In this document: piece by piece, positions 44,386 to 54,940 of the stretch
Position numbering within the stretch: position 1 is the stretch's first letter
Layout: each line of letters starts with the position of its first letter
Assembly: GCF_040183065.1 (NCBI RefSeq)
Contig: NC_091131.1
Coordinates: 9,715,800-9,779,799 of the forward strand
DNA length: 64,000 nt
Reading direction: 5' to 3'
Source: Periplaneta americana
Lineage: Eukaryota; Arthropoda; Insecta; Blattodea; Blattidae
Notes under the pieces: model-generated
What the model was told of the DNA's origin: nothing
Database searches by the model: none
Seen by the model: only the letters and a program-made list of their open reading frames with translations
Position numbers and translations under genes: made by a program

Positions 44386-44593
44386 AGAAAAATTAAAATA
44401 CAAAGAGAAAATTTAAAATATAAAGGCTTACATTTCTAAAATATAATATTTACATCACACTCCATGAATTCATGCATTGAATAGAAAGGTCAATTCAGCA
44501 ACCATCTATATACACAGGACTTAAACCTATTTATTGGTACCTTTCTCGCCTCCAATGGTGCCGGTAGTTTATTAAATATGTTGATGCCATTAA

Positions 44594-45489
44594 AAAAAAA
44601 AAAAAAAAAACAAGTAAAGTGGGTAATTAATGCTGGAGAAGTTTAGAGACACAAAGTTTTGAAAATAGCATTCAGACAGAGAGAGAGAGACCATGAAAGA
44701 AAGCAATAACTAAACACATAGCACAATTGTTCAGCACTCATTGCTACAATGCTTGGGCAGTCACTCTACATCTCAGTCATGTTTATATGAAAGAAATGCA
44801 GGAAAAACATATTTTTCAACCATAATAAAGCTTTTAAGATAAACTATTTTGCAGGTGATCGCTCAAAGGAGCCATCACAATGAGTCACCTCAGAACGATA
44901 AGCTTGGGAATTTTCTCGAACTTTCTTCTGTGATATGTTCAGCTGGAGTTTCAATCAGTCACATTTCACAAAAACTACTGCTAGGTTACTACCGACATGA
45001 TAAAAATAAATTGTCCTCCAAAGTGCAGTAGACCTATAGATTAGATGACAAACACCTTTGGGAGGCAACCTTCCAGAACATTAATTTTCTGTATAGTCAG
45101 CTGAGCTGTACTATTTACACCCTGGATACAAGTGCCACTACACCCGCTGTGCCAGTTTCATGCATTACTATCTTCACTTATCACTGTGAACGCATATCTC
45201 ATGACACTATACAATGGTTTTATAATGGAACTGCCACATATATTGTAAATGAAGTGAATAACTATTTGTATTATTATGTGACAACATTCTTTACAGTGTA
45301 AATAAATGGTAACAAGGGACGTGAATTAAATTCTTGTAATCAACACTACCACCTCACATTCCCCTTTGACAACATCAATTATTTCTAATTGCTCAAACTT
45401 ACCCCCTCGGTAGACATTACCTCTAGCAGCCACAACAACAGCACTAACAATATGCAGAACGTTGAGGACTGTGACGAGATTGGAGTGGG
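44594..45489. other. No gene recognised
   Basis: Poly-A run at 44594-44611. Open frame 44849-45031 begins after an acceptor-like TTTTGCAG, but no domain or matching donor exon was found. Confidence 0.35.
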
Positions 45490-45902
45490 TTAGATCAAAT
45501 GTGTCATGCCGACATTACTCTATGGCTGTCAAACGTGGTCCTTGACAGAAAAACAGAAAAAACAGCTACAGGTTTGTCAAAGGAGAATGGAAAGGAAGAT
45601 TCTAGATGTTTCACTAAGAGACAGACTCAGAAACGAGGAAATAAGAAGAAGGACAAAAATGCGCGATGTGGTAGAAAGGGCAGAAAACCTAAAATGGAAA
45701 TGGGGCGGCCACGTAGCACGTATGGATCACCAGAAATGGACGAATCGCACCACAATGTGGGACCCGAGAGAAGGACGACGGCACATGGGATGACAAAAAA
45801 CCAGGTGGGTCGACTACTTCAGAACCAGAGCGGGAAGTCAATGGTCAAGAGTGGCACAAGACAGAAAAGTATGGAGGCAGCTAGCACCAAACATGAATCA
45901 AC
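45490..45902 (+). mobile_element. LINE reverse-transcriptase C-terminus (fifth family)
   Basis: Reads MPTLLYGCQTWSLTEKQKKQ, LQVCQRRMERKILDVSLRDR, KWKWGGHVARMDHQKWTNRT. This is the GCQTWSL...RKIL...GHVARM order of RTE-like LINEs but a distinct family. A frame change near 45790 precedes VAQDRKVWRQLAPNMN. Followed directly by a SINE-1. Confidence 0.75.
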
Positions 45903-46166
45903 AAGTCCACACCTGTGGAGTAACGGTCAGCGTGTCTGGCCGCAAAACCAGGTGGCCCGGGTTCGAATCCCGTATTGGGGCAAGTTACCTGGTTGAGATT
46001 TTTTCCGGGGTTTTCCCTCAACCCAATACTAGCAAATGCTGGGTAACTTTCGGTGTTGGACCCCGGACTCATTTCACTGGCATTATCACCTTCATTTCAT
46101 TCAGATGCTAAATGACCTGAGATGTTGATACAGCGTCGTAAAATAACCCAATAAAATAAAAAAAAA
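45903..46166 (+). repeat. SINE-1, complete copy
   Basis: tRNA-like head CCACACCTGTGGAGTAACGG, B box GGGTTCGAATCCC, the common body (GAGATTTTTTCCGGGGTTTT, CAACCCAATACTAGC) and an AATAAAATAAAAAAAA tail. Confidence 0.92.
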
Positions 46167-46593
46167 ATAAAAAAATGAATCCGCAAGCACCAGATAGGAC
46201 AGGAAGTCAACGACAGTGAGTGTAATCCGTGTGAAGTGATATGAGGAAGTGTGGGGGATGAGTATTGTAGAAATGATTGAAGAGGGAAGTCAGGAACAGT
46301 GAAACGAATAAATATCAGTAATATGACCAAGCTCCCAAGGACTCGCTCACCTTAGGAGCCTACTTATGAGCAATTCCCTGTGACAACAGGAGGCCCTTGC
46401 CCTTAGGGGATGTGTACGGGCTAAATTTATTTATTATTTATTTATTATAAATGAGGAGACAGCTAATTGACAGAAGGCCAAGGGCTAAGACAAGGTTGTC
46501 CCTTAGCTATCCCCTCCTCTAACCCACTGTAACCTTGTCCTAGTTCTCGGCCTCCTATCACTTAGCTCTGTTGAGTAGTGGCCACTAAAGGTA
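46167..46593. other. No gene recognised
   Basis: Repeat-like sequence (GGCCAAGGGCTAAGACAAGG) without coding content. Confidence 0.35.
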
Positions 46594-47760
46594 ATGTTTT
46601 ACCCATTTCTCTTAAACAGTGAGAATCATACAAGAATATATTTTGAAGGGATAAATCTACAGTATGTCTTGGAAAGGCCCACCTTCCGACTCACAAATAC
46701 TCCAACTTCAGGCAGAACTCAAGACAATAATCACTGTAGGCGATGCCACAGTGAGGTTGAAACTTTGGCTCATGTCTTGGGTTCATGCCCATTTGGCGAA
46801 ATTCTTCGTAACAGCAGACATCACAAAATCAGATCTGTAATCGCAACATGCCTTAAGTCCAATGGCTACACTACTTATGAAGAAGTCCATGGAATAGCGG
46901 ATACTGGAAGTCATCGGCATATTGATATTATAACATTTAAACCTGGAGAGACAAAAGGTTATATTCTGGATCCGACCATCAGGTTCGATATTATTTTAAT
47001 GTACCGAAGTACATATGATATTTCCATGCAGATATTCTGCGTCATTATACGATGAAAAGAGTAATGGAACGGAGAAAAATTCTCTCCGGCATAAATCACT
47101 TCGTGATTTAAGACAGCGCTTATTCTCTCAGATCCCGGCCAACTAGTCACTCATAACGAGTACACCTCAGCACATGTGTGGACTTCAGTCCTACGTTATA
47201 GACATCTATGACGTAGTGCAGAGGGCGGCCACTAGAGGGAACCCAAGAGTTGTAGCTTAAACTGAACGATTCTGTCCAACACCGGGATGGGTATCTGGTG
47301 TGGCTTAGTGGATAAAGCATTAGCACGTAGAGCTGAAAACCCGGGTTCAAATCCCGGTGCCGGAGAGAATTTTTCTCCATTCCATTACTCTTTAATCGCA
47401 TCAGATTCGAGACGCATCAGAATCAACCTGAGGAGGTTAATCTACAGAAAAGGACTATTCATTAACCCACTATCCCTTATTACAAAACATCATATAAACT
47501 CAGGGATATAGAAGTCATCAGATTAATGATGGGCGCTAGAGGGGCCATAACAAAACAATTTGTGTCATTCTGTCATAAATTTGGAGTCCCAACAACAACA
47601 ATTAAGGAAATTTCTGTTATAGCTTTGAAGGTTTCTCTGCAGATTTTACGGCGACACTTGTATTTCAATTCAAATTACAGTTGAATTTTCTCAGTCTATT
47701 TTTTATCTGTATTTTTTATAAATTTTAATTATGTGAAATATTATCCACTGCAAATTTTAG
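46594..47760 (+). mobile_element. R2-like LINE, C-terminal part, split by SINE-5
   Basis: Reads RPTFRLTNTPTSGRTQDNNH, then the zinc knuckle CRRCHSEVETLAHVLGSC with NSRHHKIRS, as in R2/NeSL LINEs, and ILDPTIRFD. After the SINE at 46989-47399 the frame goes on with YKTSYKLRDIEVIRLMMGAR, TKQFVSFCHKFGVPTTTIKE and LKVSLQILRRHLYFN to a stop near 47683. One stop (near 47463) breaks the frame. Not in ribosomal DNA. Confidence 0.8.
46989..47399 (+). repeat. SINE-5 with tRNA-like head and inverted ends
   Basis: Flanked by ATCAGGTTCGA and ATCAGATTCGA (46978-46988, 47400-47410). Near its right end is a tRNA-like part: GTGGCTTAGTGGATAAAGC (A box) and GGGTTCAAATCCC (B box). Its left GAGTAATGGAACGGAGAAAA and right ends are inverted repeats of about 40 bp. 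Second copy at 57683-58175. Confidence 0.85.
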
Positions 47761-47870
47761 TTTATTGTACCCGTAAAGAAATTTCTTGTAAGACATTTTT
47801 AATATCATTTTAAATGTTACTGTTTCACATCCTTTGTCTTTGGCAACCTCACCAAGTTGAGGAAGATTGA

Positions 47871-47943
<73 letters not shown>
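47871..47943. repeat. (ATT)n microsatellite
   Basis: Uninterrupted ATT repeat following the R2-like 3' end. Confidence 0.97.
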
Positions 47944-47946
<3 letters not shown>

Positions 47947-48162
47947 GCTAATAATCTGTAATTGAATACAGTTTGACAATTTACTTGTCTCCAATGGAAA
48001 TATGTGTGTGTTCATGTGTGTGCAAGCCTACAAACACTGACCTATAACAGGTATAGTACCAGTAAGGGAAGAGTGGGCCACTTTTTCAATACAGTAATCG
48101 TTTTATTTTTACTGTGATTTACTTATATGCTGATGATAATGATGATTATGATGATGATGATG

Positions 48163-48165
48163 ATG

Positions 48166-48211
<46 letters not shown>

Positions 48212-49041
48212 CTGGCTTTTAAGGAACCCGGAGGTTCATTGCCGCCCTCACATAAGCCCGCCATTGGTCCCTATCCTGAGCAAGATTAATCCAGTCTCTA
48301 CCATCATATCCTATCTCCCTCAAATCCATTTTAATATTATCTTCTCATCTAAGTCTCGGCCTCCCCAAAGGTCTTTTGCCCTCCGGTCTCCCAACTAACA
48401 CTCTATATGCATTTCTGGATTCGCCCATACGTGCTACATGTCCTGCCCATCTCAAACGTCTGGATTTTATGGTCCTAATTATGTCAGGTGAAGAATACAA
48501 TGCGTGCAGTTCTGCGTTGTGTAACTTTCTCCATTCTCCTGTAACTTCATCCCTCTTAGCCGCAAATATTTTCCTAAGCACCTTATTCTCAAACACCCTT
48601 AACCTATGTTCCTCTCTCCAAGTGAGAGTCGAAGTTTCACAACCATTCAGAACCGGTAATATAACTGTTATAAATTCTAACTTTCAGATTTTTTGACAGC
48701 AGACTGGATGACAAAAGCTTCTCAACCGAATAATAACACGCATTTCCCATATTTATTCTGCGTTTAATTTCCTCCCGAGTGTAATTTATGTTTGTTACTG
48801 TTGCTCCAAGATATTTGAATTTTTCCACCTCTTCGAAGGATAAATCTCCAGTTTTTATAGTTCCATTTCGTACTATATTCTCGTCACGAGACATAATCAT
48901 ATACTTAGTCTTTTCGGGATTTACTTCCAACCCAATCGCTTTACTTGCTTCAAGTAAAATTTCCGCGTTTTCCCTAATCGTTTGTGGATTTTCTCCTAAC
49001 ATATTCACGTCATCCACATAGACAAGAAGCTGGTGTAACCC

Positions 49042-49096
<55 letters not shown>
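48163..49096 (-). mobile_element. RTE-like LINE (copy g) between two (TAA)n tracts
   Basis: LINE sequence at 48208-49046 with TAA repeats on both sides (48163-48207, 49045-49096). The - strand has [30 protein letters not shown] and, in another frame, [17 protein letters not shown] and [12 protein letters not shown]. Frame broken near 48650. The upstream palm is missing. Confidence 0.88.
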
Positions 49097-49534
49097 GTTA
49101 CTTAGTTACAAATGGTTTTTAAAAAACTCATTGCCTCCCCACTTGGACGACTGAATAGCCTGGCATAACGAGACCAACATAGTAGGAGACATCCCTGGTC
49201 TTACCCTGATGATGGAACCTGTATGTAGTTCCAAAACGTTGGAAATGTCAAGTTCCAGGACACGGTGGATTACCCAAAAAGCCTACTTTCAATCATAATA
49301 ATGCTCTCTACTTGCAGTCAGGGTACTACACTTATGACAATTTCTTGTTCTTCAAGAAGGCCATACCACACAGGGATGCTAACTCTGGTAAATCAAATTT
49401 TACGGATGCAAGTTTGGATGAATGCCTAATATACTAAATACAGAATCTACTAAGGAAACAGTTTTTTTTAATTGATTTGTATACATAATATGTATGATAA
49501 GACTTTCTCGTGTTAAATTCTAATGTACCGGTAC

Positions 49535-49578
49535 CTTGTTTACATGTTTCGACATTTTATGGGTCATCCTCAGAACTG
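49535..49578 (-). ncRNA. Hammerhead motif, family B, weakened stem II
   Basis: On the - strand: GTT-CTGAGGA-TGACCCATAAAATGTC-GAAA-CATGTA-AAC. Core complete; stem II GACC against TGTC has one mismatch compared with 43729. Confidence 0.72.
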
Positions 49579-50008
49579 GTCGTTGTTGGTCTTGGTGCCT
49601 CTTGTTTTGTTTCCTGTGAGGGTGTGTTCGTGTGGTGTAATGTAGAGTCAAAGAGTGTGTGTGTTCTGAAATTGAGTTGTGTGTTGAGAATTTCGTTGGG
49701 GTATGTTTTCGTGTGTCTGTGTATTTCATATTGTTCTAGTAGGTTTAGTTTCTGGCTTTTTGGTTGGATGTGTAGTATTTCCATGTCTGTGTTGATGTCT
49801 CTGTGGGTGTGGTCAGCATTTGTGATGTGTTCTGCATATGTGGAGGTGTTTTGTAATTTTGATGTGTTCTTTGTAACGTGTTTGAAATGATCTGCCTGTC
49901 TGTCCTATGTAGAAGTTGTTGTAGGTGTTACATTTGAGTTTGTATACGGCTGTGTGGTTGTATTTGTTTGTTTGTGTTGTTTGTGTGTTGAGATGTTTTT
50001 GTAGAGTG

Positions 50009-50749
50009 TTATTTATTCTGTATGTGATGTTGTAATTTTGTGTGTGTTTTGTTTTCGTATGTTAGTGTGATGTATTTTTTGTGTTCTTGTGTTTGTGTTG
50101 AATTCTTATGTTTTTTGTGATTTTGTTTTGTCTTACGTATTATGTTGTCTATTATGTTGGGGTTGTATCCGTTTTCTTGTGCTATGTATTTGAGTGTGTT
50201 TAGTTCTTCGTTGTAATCCTGTTGGTTCATTGGTATGTTGAGTAGTCTGTGTACCATTGTTCGGAATGCATCTTGTTTGTGTTGTGTTGGGTGGTTGGAT
50301 GTGTTGTGTATGTGTGTTGTTGTTGTTGTTGTTGTGGGTTTTCTGTATACTTTGAATGTGTGTTTGTTGTCTACTTTTGTTATTGTGATGTCTAGAAAAT
50401 TTATGGATTTGTTGTTTTCAATTTCTAATGTGTAGTGTAGCTTTGGGTGTATTTTGTTTATGTGTTGGATCTGTCTTTTGTTTCCTTTGTATAGTATTAG
50501 TATGTCATCTACGTATCTGTGCCAATATATGATGTTGTCTGCGTGTTTGTTGTTGTCTTTGTTTAGTATGTATGTCTGTTCTATGTGGTGTAAGAATATT
50601 TCTGCCAGTTGGCTGGAAATGGGTGATCCCATGGGTAGACTTTCGGTTTGTGTGTAATATTTGTATACATAATTTTGATATCTGACATGAGCAACAAATA
50701 ACAATTTTGCAAATTCATTTTTTAATTTGTATTTGGAGCTTGATACCAC
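50009..50749 (-). pseudogene. PLE reverse transcriptase, palm to thumb
   Basis: Reads SLPMGSPISSQLAEIFLHHI (palm motif B-like), then IIYWHRYVDDILILYKGNK with the catalytic YVDD, NFLDITITKVDNKHTF, KVYRKPT, AFRTMVHRLLNIPMNQ and IAQENGYNPNIIDNIIRK. The single acidic residue upstream (motif A) is missing because of truncation, so it cannot be active. The frame is open for 246 codons. Confidence 0.9.
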
Positions 50750-50760
50750 ACTTTTTAGAA

Positions 50761-51332
50761 CTTACTTTTCTACTGCTACAAAGTGATAAAATTCTGCACA
50801 ACTAAATTTAAGGTTTTCCTTGATGCAGAGTTTAGCTTTTATTATTTCCTCACTTAAACAATTTCTCTCAACATTCCATACACGTTATTTATGATGCTGA
50901 ATACATGCTCCACGAAAGCATTATCTGCAGGAATAGCAAATCCGTGTTGAACTACCAGAGATTTCTCTGAGGCACCCTAATCCTGGAAATATTTACAGTG
51001 CTTTCCAACGCTTATCAAAGGTTCATCTTTCACAAAGAAGAAGCCACTTCATTTAATAAGCACATTTGATTATAGATTATATCTTCATCTAGTTGAAGCA
51101 CTAGTTTTTGTCCAGTACAAAATTTCTTCCATTTTGCTGTAGAATCTTTAAATTTTAAGGTTGAAAAATACTTGAAAAATCCCATATCTTTAGCAGCTGT
51201 GATTTTAAGGTTAAAATATCCCATGTGATACAGAAAAATCTCTTTTAGTCTTTTTACGAACTCTCTTATCACATAAAGGTACCAGCCACAAATAGGACCA
51301 TAAGGGGTTGAAACCAGATGCTGGCCATACAT
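50761..51332 (-). pseudogene. hAT transposase C-terminal remnant
   Basis: The - strand gives, across stops, AIPADNAFVEHVFSIINNVY and EEIIKAKLCIKENLKFSCAE with FYHF. This is the dimerisation end of hAT transposases (NA.VERVFS.MNN...). Upstream, QKLVLQLDEDIIYNQMCLLN is from the same protein. Heavily decayed. Confidence 0.6.
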
Positions 51333-51399
51333 TGAGAACTACCAAAATTTCTGGCCAGACTGATGAAATTGTCTCTGATTGAGGTTCTGGCTGATATGT

Positions 51400-51790
51400 A
51401 ATCTAGACCCTACGATTTGCTTTGAACGAGACACGAATCAAGTACTGCAGATAAATGATGACATGCGAGCTAAATGTGTACCTTGTCTTCCATACCTCAG
51501 TGAAAAATATGGCATTTCGCTTTACAACTGGGATGTTGCAGGCTTACTATTTGGAGCGAGGGGTTATTTACCAAAATTTACATGTAATATCCTTAAATCC
51601 TTTAAAATTCCCTTTTATGAGGTTCAGAATATTGTAATGGAAATTCTGAAGGCCTCTCTTCAAATTCTACACTATCATCTATATGTTAACACGTAAATTT
51701 TTGTTTTAATGTACAAATCGAATCATTATTTTGCTCGTTTCATTTCCCTTTATCTTTTATGTTTGTTAATTCCGGATCCCAGTGGTCAAC
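51400..51790 (+). mobile_element. R2-like LINE, extreme C-terminus
   Basis: Reads LDPTICFERDTNQVLQINDD, LPYLSEKYGISLYNWDVAGL, LFGARGYLPKFTCNILKSFK and MEILKASLQILHYHLYVN. It matches, with divergence, the ends at 21600 and 47480. 5'-truncated; the frame is intact over its length. Confidence 0.75.
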
Positions 51791-51836
51791 CTCACTTGAC
51801 AGATGATTTGAAATAAATCTTAGTAGCAGGCAGTAT

Positions 51837-52050
51837 GTACATCTCACTTGATGATGTGTATCAGAGGAAGAACAATTTTTTGTATGCATCTGAAGTCTGA
51901 TTAGTGTACTTGTAGCTAAGCGGCGATGTATGCAATAGAGGGGAAGGGAACTGGCCATCCTACCTCATTATCTCCTGACCTAGTTGCCTCATAATTGTTG
52001 GTATCACTTGTGAGGTTCAGACCTGTCTTCGGACAGTTGACTAAACAACA
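51837..52050 (-). repeat. Interspersed repeat D, second copy
   Basis: Reverse complement of 27218-27442: TATCAGAGGAAGAACAATTT at the left, CTCCTGACCTAGTTGCCTC and TGTCTTCGGACAGTTGACTA at the right. About 215 bp. Confidence 0.85.
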
Positions 52051-52156
52051 ACAACCGGTCAAATATTGACTAGTTGGTAACCCTTACACCTACATACCAA
52101 ATTAAAATTAAATATTATAATGCTGCCATTTTTGAGAACTTCAAAGTATATCTTCA

Positions 52157-52496
52157 GAATATGTATGATAAGACTTTCTTGTGTTAAATTCTAACGTACC
52201 TTGTTTACATGTTTCGACCTATTTATGGGTCATCTTCAGAACTGGTCGTTGCTGATCTTGATGCCTCTTGTTTTGTTTCCTGTGAGGGTGTGTTCGTGTG
52301 GTGTAAAGTGGAGTCAAAGAGTGTGTGTGTTCTGAAATTGAGTTGTGTGTTGAGAATTTCATTGGGGTGTGTTTTTCTGAAGATGACCCATAAATAGGTG
52401 GAAAAATGTAAACAAGGTACATTAGAATTTAACACAAGAAAGTCTTATTATACATATTCCGAAATGATACAGTGTTAAAAGTTGTGTAATCAAGAT
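52157..52496. mobile_element. Fold-back mini Penelope-like element, family B
   Basis: 340 bp between perfect 11-bp repeats GTATATCTTCA (52146-52156, 52497-52507). The left arm has the reversed tail, reversed hammerhead and reversed endonuclease 3' end (STHNSISEHTHSLTPLYTT on the - strand). The right arm is a + hammerhead (mutated) and tail AAGTCTTATTATACATATTC. Confidence 0.9.
52199..52244 (-). ncRNA. Hammerhead motif, family B (reverse)
   Basis: On the - strand: GTT-CTGAAGA-TGACCCATAAATAGGTC-GAAA-CATGTA-AAC. Stem II GACC/GGTC, core complete with N7 = A. The + partner at 52376-52415 has GGTGGAAAA in place of GGTCGAAAC and is damaged. Confidence 0.78.
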
Positions 52497-52507
52497 GTAT
52501 ATCTTCA

Positions 52508-52963
52508 TGTGAGGCTAAAGAGCAGATTTCGCTCCACTGGGACTGGTACAGAAATTAGCAGCACACACTATGTCATGGAATAGGAGAACACACACAGCTG
52601 AACTCCATACATGAAGACCTCCAGTACCAGTACTATGGAATCAGGAGTGCTTTGATGAACTTTGAAATGTTACAACGGATAATGGCATTATATAGTTCCC
52701 TTTTATTTACAGCATGTGAAATGTCTCAGAGCTTTGAAAATGTAATGGTACATTAACAAATTCAAGTTATAAGTAGAATTCGACTTAATACATATTATAA
52801 CCGCACTTTTTAGAAAGGAACTAAGACAAAATTTGCCATTTTTATTTTTACTGATGAAATGATTTATAGTTTCAAAACGCACTGACTGGCAAGGAAAGGA
52901 ATCTACTTAAACCTTTCCCTGTATCTTTAACATAAAGTTTATATTTATGCCCATTGTGCAACT
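52508..52963. other. No gene recognised
   Basis: Unique-looking AT-rich sequence. No element seen. Confidence 0.4.
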
Positions 52964-53115
52964 CAAACCAAGAAATGGATTCGGAACACCTCAAAATCTG
53001 TGCTTCAGTGGCTGGCCATGATAATATCTTTGAAAAATATTGGAGTACAAAAGGTCAAATGACTTTATTGTCAAACGCCTGGCATTAGAAAACAACAACA
53101 ACAACAACAACAACA
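52964..53115 (+). mobile_element. LINE family C, short 3' fragment
   Basis: Reads CNSNQEMDSEHLKICASVAG and DNIFEKYWSTKGQMTLLSNA, then an (AAC)n tail of eight units. Same end as 39183 and 39973, opposite strand. Confidence 0.88.
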
Positions 53116-53399
53116 TATTTATAGTACGGCACCTATACATTGGTATTTATTTATGAAATTAAGTTATTTTGCTCTCCTGAAAAGTAGAAAATTTTTACTT
53201 AGTTCATTTCTAAAACGTGCGATTCAATTGCATTTCTCAACAATCTGCAGATTCCTCTTGTTGTCATATTTTTTTGTTTCTTTGTACTGTTGTCATAACT
53301 ATTTCCATAGAACTCTAATTATAGCAATACCGATACTTTATACATGTAACTTCATATAATGATCATTATGAAAGACGCTGTAACATGTTTAATAATCTT

Positions 53400-53518
53400 T
53401 AAACTTTATTCAGTATGGATCTGCTTACGGAAGTTAGAAATTACAGAAGAAATGTTTACGCTACGATATTGTTACCTTATGTTCATCACCTAGTAACAGA
53501 ATAATCTGGGTAGGACTG
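53400..53518 (-). terminator. FAR2 3' UTR with possible poly(A) signal
   Basis: Downstream of the FAR2 stop on the - strand. AATAAA occurs at 53410-53405 (TGAATAAAG), about 110 nt after the stop, a plausible poly(A) signal. Confidence 0.45.
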
Positions 53519-53657
53519 TCACAGCATTGAATTAAGATACACAGGTATGTATTTAGTGCCTACTCCAAACATATTATTACTTCTTACGTATGTAACAAGC
53601 ATATACAGCATGAACACGCAGACAACAGACAAAAGCAGCTGATGCATCCAGAACAAT
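53519..53657 (-). CDS. FAR: Fatty acyl-CoA reductase 2, last exon
   Basis: The - strand acceptor CTTATTTTCAG is followed by LFWMHQLLLSVVCVFMLYML and VTYVRSNNMFGVGTKYIPVY, then LNSML and TGA. Phase 2 fits the exon at 61283-61540, giving KFK-R-LFWMHQ, the usual join to the C-terminal hydrophobic helix of FARs. The intron between them is 7.6 kb and full of repeats. A GTAAGA inside the exon could act as a donor, so the last residues are less certain. Confidence 0.82.
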
Positions 53658-53679
53658 CTGAAAATAAGAGAAATACGTA

Positions 53680-54927
53680 TTTTACATACAGATAACAATA
53701 GCTTAATAATTGTACTTACTCTAGGGTCTGAAAAAAAGGCAGTAAAATTACTTGGTATCCATCTTGATACAAAACTAACCTGGGATTGCCACATCGAATA
53801 TATTTCTCGGAGACTGTCCAGAGTCCTGTACCTCTAAAGAGTAATTAGAGACAAAATACCTGGGCAGTACCCTACCTAAGAAGTGTTTGTTTTGCTATTT
53901 TTCATAGCATACCGGTATTAAAGCATGGAATTCTGGTGTGGGGGAAACAGTAATAAACTTATTGAAGTCCTACTGATTCAGAAGAAAGCAATAAGAATTA
54001 TCACACAAGTACCAAATAAATCTGCTGTCCAAAAATCTGAAAGTTAGAATTTATAAAACAGTTATATTACCGGTTCTTCTGTATGGTTGTGAAACTTGGA
54101 CTCTCACTCTGAGAGAGGAACATAGGTTAAGGGTGTTTGAGAATAAGGTGCTTAGGAAAATATTTGGGGCTAAGCGGGATGAAGTTACAGGAGAATGGAG
54201 AAAGTTACACAACGCAGAACTGCACGCATTGTATTCTTCACCTGACATAATTAGGAACTTAAAATCCAGAAGTTTGAGGTGGGCAGGGCATGTAGCACGT
54301 ATGGGCGAATCCAGAAATACATATAGAATGTAAGTTGGGAGACCGGAGAGAAAAAGACCTTTAGGGAGGCCGAGACGTAGATGGGAGGATAATTTTAAAA
54401 TGGATTTGAGGGAGGTGGGGTATGATGATAGAGACTGGATTAATCTTGCACAGGATAGGGACCGATGGCGGGCTTATGTGAGGGCGGCAATAAACCTTCG
54501 GGTTCCTTAAAAGCCATTTGTAAGTAAGTAAGTAAGTACCAAATAAATCATATTGTAAACCACTGTTCATACAGGAGTCCAACTTAACAGCTGTCAATGA
54601 ATATATTCTGGAATTCCTTCTTTACATCAAGAAAAATCTTTATGGCTTCACCAGTAGGATGGATAAACATGAGTATAATACTCGTAATAAAGAAAAACTG
54701 GACATACCATTATGCAGACTATCCAAAGTTAAAAGTAGTCCTTATATCCTGTACTGTAGAATGTTCAACATGTTACCACAAGAAGCACAGGAAGTGTCAC
54801 TAGACAGATTCAAAGTCAAAGTGAAAACGTGGCTTCTTAGAAACCCATTCTATTCTGTACAAGAATATTTTGAGTCAGAAAATCATGCTGTAGAGATTTT
54901 TTTAGGTTTCTTTCTCTGAGTTTTATT
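53680..54927 (+). mobile_element. CR1/jockey-like LINE C-terminus, split by an RTE-like fragment
   Basis: Reads KAVKLLGIHLDTKLTWDCHI (post-palm block), WCGGNSNKLIEVLLIQKKAI, RIITQVPNKS, and, after the insertion, DKHEYNTRNKEKLDIPLCRL, YILYCRMFNMLPQEAQEVSL to the stop near 54918. Several stops in the first part. It lies in the FAR2 intron, on the other strand. Confidence 0.8.
54023..54533 (+). mobile_element. RTE-like LINE (copy h)
   Basis: Flanked by the 16-bp duplication AAGTACCAAATAAATC (54007-54022, 54534-54549). Encodes [20 protein letters not shown] and [12 protein letters not shown], with a stop after TYRM, then RRRWEDNFKMDL in another frame. AAGT tail. 5'-truncated to 511 bp. Confidence 0.93.
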
Positions 54928-54940
54928 ATTATTTTGTAAC

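Larger units (their letters stand above)
43845..44575 (-). mobile_element. LINE 3' region (unclassified), split by a mini-PLE
   Basis: Sequence typical of a LINE 3' end on the - strand (poly-T/TTTATT start at 43855, and broken frames near 44510-44580 reading INIFNKLPAPLEAR-like text). Interrupted at 44088-44385. Class uncertain. Confidence 0.45.
49485..50760 (-). mobile_element. Penelope-like element, family B, with RT palm
   Basis: The most complete PLE here, on the - strand. RT at 50749-50009, GIY-YIG endonuclease remnants at about 50000-49560 and a hammerhead near 49550, then the AAAGTCTTATCATACAT tail. The nuclease is broken by frame changes (CKCNTYNNFYIGQTGRSF across frames). 5'-truncated inside the RT. 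Confidence 0.9.

Noticed and set aside
44849..45031. Possible extra 3' exon after an acceptor-like TTTTGCAG, with ATGAGTCACCTCAGAACG similar to FAR1 3' flank
   Set aside because: No matching donor in FAR1 and no recognisable domain; the similarity is only about 12 bp.
49510..50657. Long + strand frames rich in Val/Cys/Leu
   Set aside because: They are the complement of the PLE coding sequence, whose A/C-rich + sense gives apparent frames on the other strand.
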